Assembly (NCBI GenBank): GCA_005773095.1
Contig: SXHT01000252.1
Span: forward strand, 1 to 7,443
DNA: 7,443 nt
Source of the DNA: Planctomycetaceae bacterium
Lineage (GTDB): Bacteria > Planctomycetota > Planctomycetia > Pirellulales > PALSA-1355
Reading direction: 5' to 3'
Shown one piece after another: positions 6,402 through 7,443 of this stretch. Under the pieces are notes generated by a model that had not been told where the DNA came from, searched no databases, and saw nothing but the letters and a program-made list of their open reading frames with translations. A program made the position numbers and the translations under genes. Position 1 is the first letter of the stretch, and every line of letters begins with the position of its first letter.

Positions 6402-6491
6402 ATGTTCAGTGCCCTCTTTGGCGTGCTGTTGATGACGCTGATCTGTTGGATCCTGGTGGCCGGGGTGGCGCGCGTCGTCCTCGGGCCGTGA
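6402..6491 (+). CDS. Small single-helix membrane peptide, 29 residues, hypothetical
   Basis: ATG 6402 to TGA 6489-6491 encodes MFSALFGVLLMTLICWILVA followed by GVARVVLGP. Nearly the whole peptide is hydrophobic: residues 2-22 make one membrane helix, with R24 as the only charged side chain, predicting the C-terminus on the cytoplasmic side. A consensus Shine-Dalgarno (6386-6391) and a promoter-like pair (6312-6339) sit upstream at sensible distances, and the frame lies alone in a repeat-rich gap rather than inside another gene. I do not recognise a family. It could be a regulatory membrane peptide, a small subunit of an envelope complex, or a type I toxin-like peptide; nothing in the sequence decides between these. 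It is followed by a hairpin at 6502-6530 and then by exbB on the same strand with its own promoter. A chance frame of this size is possible, but the combination of signals argues against it. Confidence 0.5.
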   Translation: MFSALFGVLLMTLICWILVAGVARVVLGP

Positions 6492-6501
6492 GCGTAGCGG
6501 G

Positions 6502-6530
6502 CGCCGCAAGTATCCGGGAATATTGCCGCG
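6502..6530 (+). terminator. Hairpin after the small ORF, possible transcript end
   Basis: CGC-c-GCAA-g-TAT (6502-6513) pairs with ATATTGC-c-GCG (6520-6530) around the loop CCGGGA, giving about 10 pairs with one bulged G and one C-C mismatch. It begins 10 bases after the small ORF stop. No T-run follows, so it may protect the 3' end or be a weak terminator. The stretch 6531-6650 holds no further gene. Confidence 0.3.
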
Positions 6531-6650
6531 GTCCGATCTCGAATGGAGTGGGAGCGCCTTCGCTTCGCTCGACGTTGAACCCTTCGCACCGTCGGCACAT
6601 CCGGTATAGAACCACCGACCCGACAAGGGTTTGCGCCGGCGGCCCGGTGA

Positions 6651-6679
6651 TGGACATCCACAGCCGGCCGGGTCATAAT
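6651..6679 (+). promoter_or_regulatory. Probable sigma70-type promoter of the exbB-like gene
   Basis: TGGACA at 6651-6656 and CATAAT at 6674-6679 each match the consensus at 5 of 6 positions and are exactly 17 bases apart. Transcription would start near 6686, leaving about 40 bases of leader before ATG 6725. This suggests the proton-channel genes are transcribed independently of the upstream small ORF and transporter operon. Confidence 0.55.
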
Positions 6680-6724
6680 GCAGATTCGAGCAACCGTTAG
6701 CCTTTTTTCGCACTTGGAGACGTC

Positions 6725-7399
6725 ATGCTTACGAATCTTTTTTTGAAGTTCGCCTACGCTGGTTCGGAGTGGGTGATGTGGCTGTTGGTGATCTTGAGTT
6801 TCGTAAGCGTGGCGCTGATTGTGGACCGCATTATCTTCTTTCAAAAAAACGCGGTCAGCCTCGATGAGATGGTCCCCCAACTGAAACAGTTCCTTAAGGA
6901 GGGCAACTTGCGAGGCGCCTGGGGATTGGTGGCGGACCGGCCGCAGATCGAATGTCAGGTGGTCGCCGAGGGACTCAAGGCAATCCAACGCGGAAGCGAT
7001 GCCTGTAGCGAGGCAATGCTCAGCGCCAAAGCGCGCGAGCGCGGACGAGTCGAAGCCCATCTGAACATGCTGGCCACGATCGGCAGTAATGCGCCGTTCG
7101 TGGGCTTGTTAGGCACCGTGCTTGGTATTATCAAGGCCGCCCGCGACTTGGGCGAAGCCTCCGGCGCCAGTGCCGTGATGACCGGTGTCTTCGAAGCCCT
7201 GGTGGCGACGGCCGTGGGTCTGTTCGTTGCCATTCCCGCCATCGTGGCCTACAACGTGTTCACGAAGAAGGTCAAGAAGACGCTCAGTCAGGTTGATACA
7301 CTCGAGCACCTGTTGCTTTCCAACTTGCGGCCCGAATGGACGCAAGGAATTGCTGCGACTCAAAACCCTGCACAATCGCCGGCGATGGCGGGGAGGTAG
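6725..7399 (+). CDS. exbB: MotA/TolQ/ExbB-family proton channel protein
   Basis: The product has 224 residues, the usual length for ExbB/TolQ. The start has a TGGAG ribosome site at 6715-6719. Helix 1 spans about residues 14-38 (EWVMWLLVILSFVSVALIVD, then RIIFF), followed by a long cytoplasmic helical domain. Helix 2 begins near IGSNAPFVGLLGTVLGII (119-136), with the family GLLGTV motif and T131. Helix 3 is VFEALVATAVGLFVAIPAIV (155-174), with E157 and T162 at positions that are conserved in ExbB and line the proton path. The protein forms the oligomeric inner-membrane stator that, with ExbD/TolR, turns proton flow into work on an envelope partner such as TonB-dependent uptake or Tol-type envelope maintenance. 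The next gene starts three bases after the stop and is probably exbD. ExbB versus TolQ cannot be settled from this window; no tonB or tolA/tolB is visible. Confidence 0.92.
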   Translation: MLTNLFLKFAYAGSEWVMWLLVILSFVSVALIVDRIIFFQKNAVSLDEMVPQLKQFLKEGNLRGAWGLVADRPQIECQVVAEGLKAIQRGSDACSEAMLSAKARERGRVEAHLNMLATIGSNAPFVGLLGTVLGIIKAARDLGEASGASAVMTGVFEALVATAVGLFVAIPAIVAYNVFTKKVKKTLSQVDTLEHLLLSNLRPEWTQGIAATQNPAQSPAMAGR

Positions 7400-7402
7400 T
7401 TG

Positions 7403-7443
7403 ATGGCTGCAAAAGCAGGCGGGGACGACGGCGACGCACTTTG
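7403..7443 (+). CDS. Start of next gene, probable ExbD/TolR partner (3' end outside window)
   Basis: ATG 7403 follows the exbB stop by three bases and has a GGGAGG ribosome site at 7391-7396. Thirteen codons are visible (MAAKAGGDDGDAL). This is the right place for exbD, and a soluble polar N-terminus before the single membrane helix fits ExbD proteins, but the visible residues carry no diagnostic motif. The identity is inferred from gene order only. Confidence 0.6.
   Translation, partial: MAAKAGGDDGDAL

Noticed and set aside
6218..6700. 160-codon + strand open frame in the repeat-rich gap
   Set aside because: It runs across the hairpin repeat, the promoter-like sites and the small ORF. It has no ribosome site or motif, and the better-supported 29-codon frame lies in a different frame.
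6353..7060. 235-codon - strand open frame spanning the gap and the exbB start
   Set aside because: It is antisense to a clear ExbB N-terminus and has no recognisable motif.
1..7443. CRISPR array, tRNA or rRNA genes, transposase or phage genes
   Set aside because: No spaced repeat array, no tRNA cloverleaf or rRNA-like segment, and no integrase or transposase motif was seen on either strand.

Overview
The window looks like a piece of a GC-rich chromosome from a Gram-negative-type bacterium, most likely a planctomycete (possibly Pirellulales). The taxonomic call is inference. It rests on two kinds of dispersed sequence that I associate with planctomycete genomes: A-rich GAAATCCGAA units at 3883-3906, and the GGCACAC-GGA-GTGTGCC hairpin at 6265-6281. 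An ExbB-type proton channel also implies a two-membrane cell plan. All convincing genes lie on the + strand.

Region 1 (1-1816) is the C-terminal part of a MoxR-family AAA+ ATPase, overlapping by ATGA with a complete DUF58/von Willebrand A-like membrane-anchored protein. MoxR plus DUF58 is a well-known gene pair thought to assist folding, assembly or metal loading of envelope proteins. Region 2 (1817-2020) is a 204-bp gap with a GC-rich inverted repeat and a perfect 12-bp palindrome.

Region 3 (2021-6032) is a tightly coupled three-gene peptide/nickel-type ABC importer operon: a family 5 substrate-binding protein, then OppB-like and OppC-like permeases. Both junctions are 4-base ATGA overlaps. 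No ATPase genes (oppD/oppF) follow, so ATP hydrolysis must be supplied from elsewhere. The binding protein has a large internal insertion relative to classical OppA. Its last ~60 codons run through A-rich dispersed-repeat sequence.

Region 4 (6033-6724) is about 690 bp that holds repeats and one probable gene: a short element with a 12-bp inverted repeat inside an 11-bp direct repeat, a perfect hairpin repeat, then a likely promoter, a strong Shine-Dalgarno and a 29-codon reading frame for a one-helix membrane peptide. A second good sigma70-type promoter follows for the next gene.

Region 5 (6725-7443) is a complete ExbB/TolQ/MotA-family proton channel gene and the first 13 codons of the next gene, probably its ExbD/TolR partner. 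The pair would use the proton-motive force to energise an outer-membrane or envelope process.

Most of the window is ordinary. The items most worth a second look are the unannotated-size membrane peptide at 6402-6491, the direct-repeat-flanked element at 6026-6182, and the repeat-derived tail of the binding protein.
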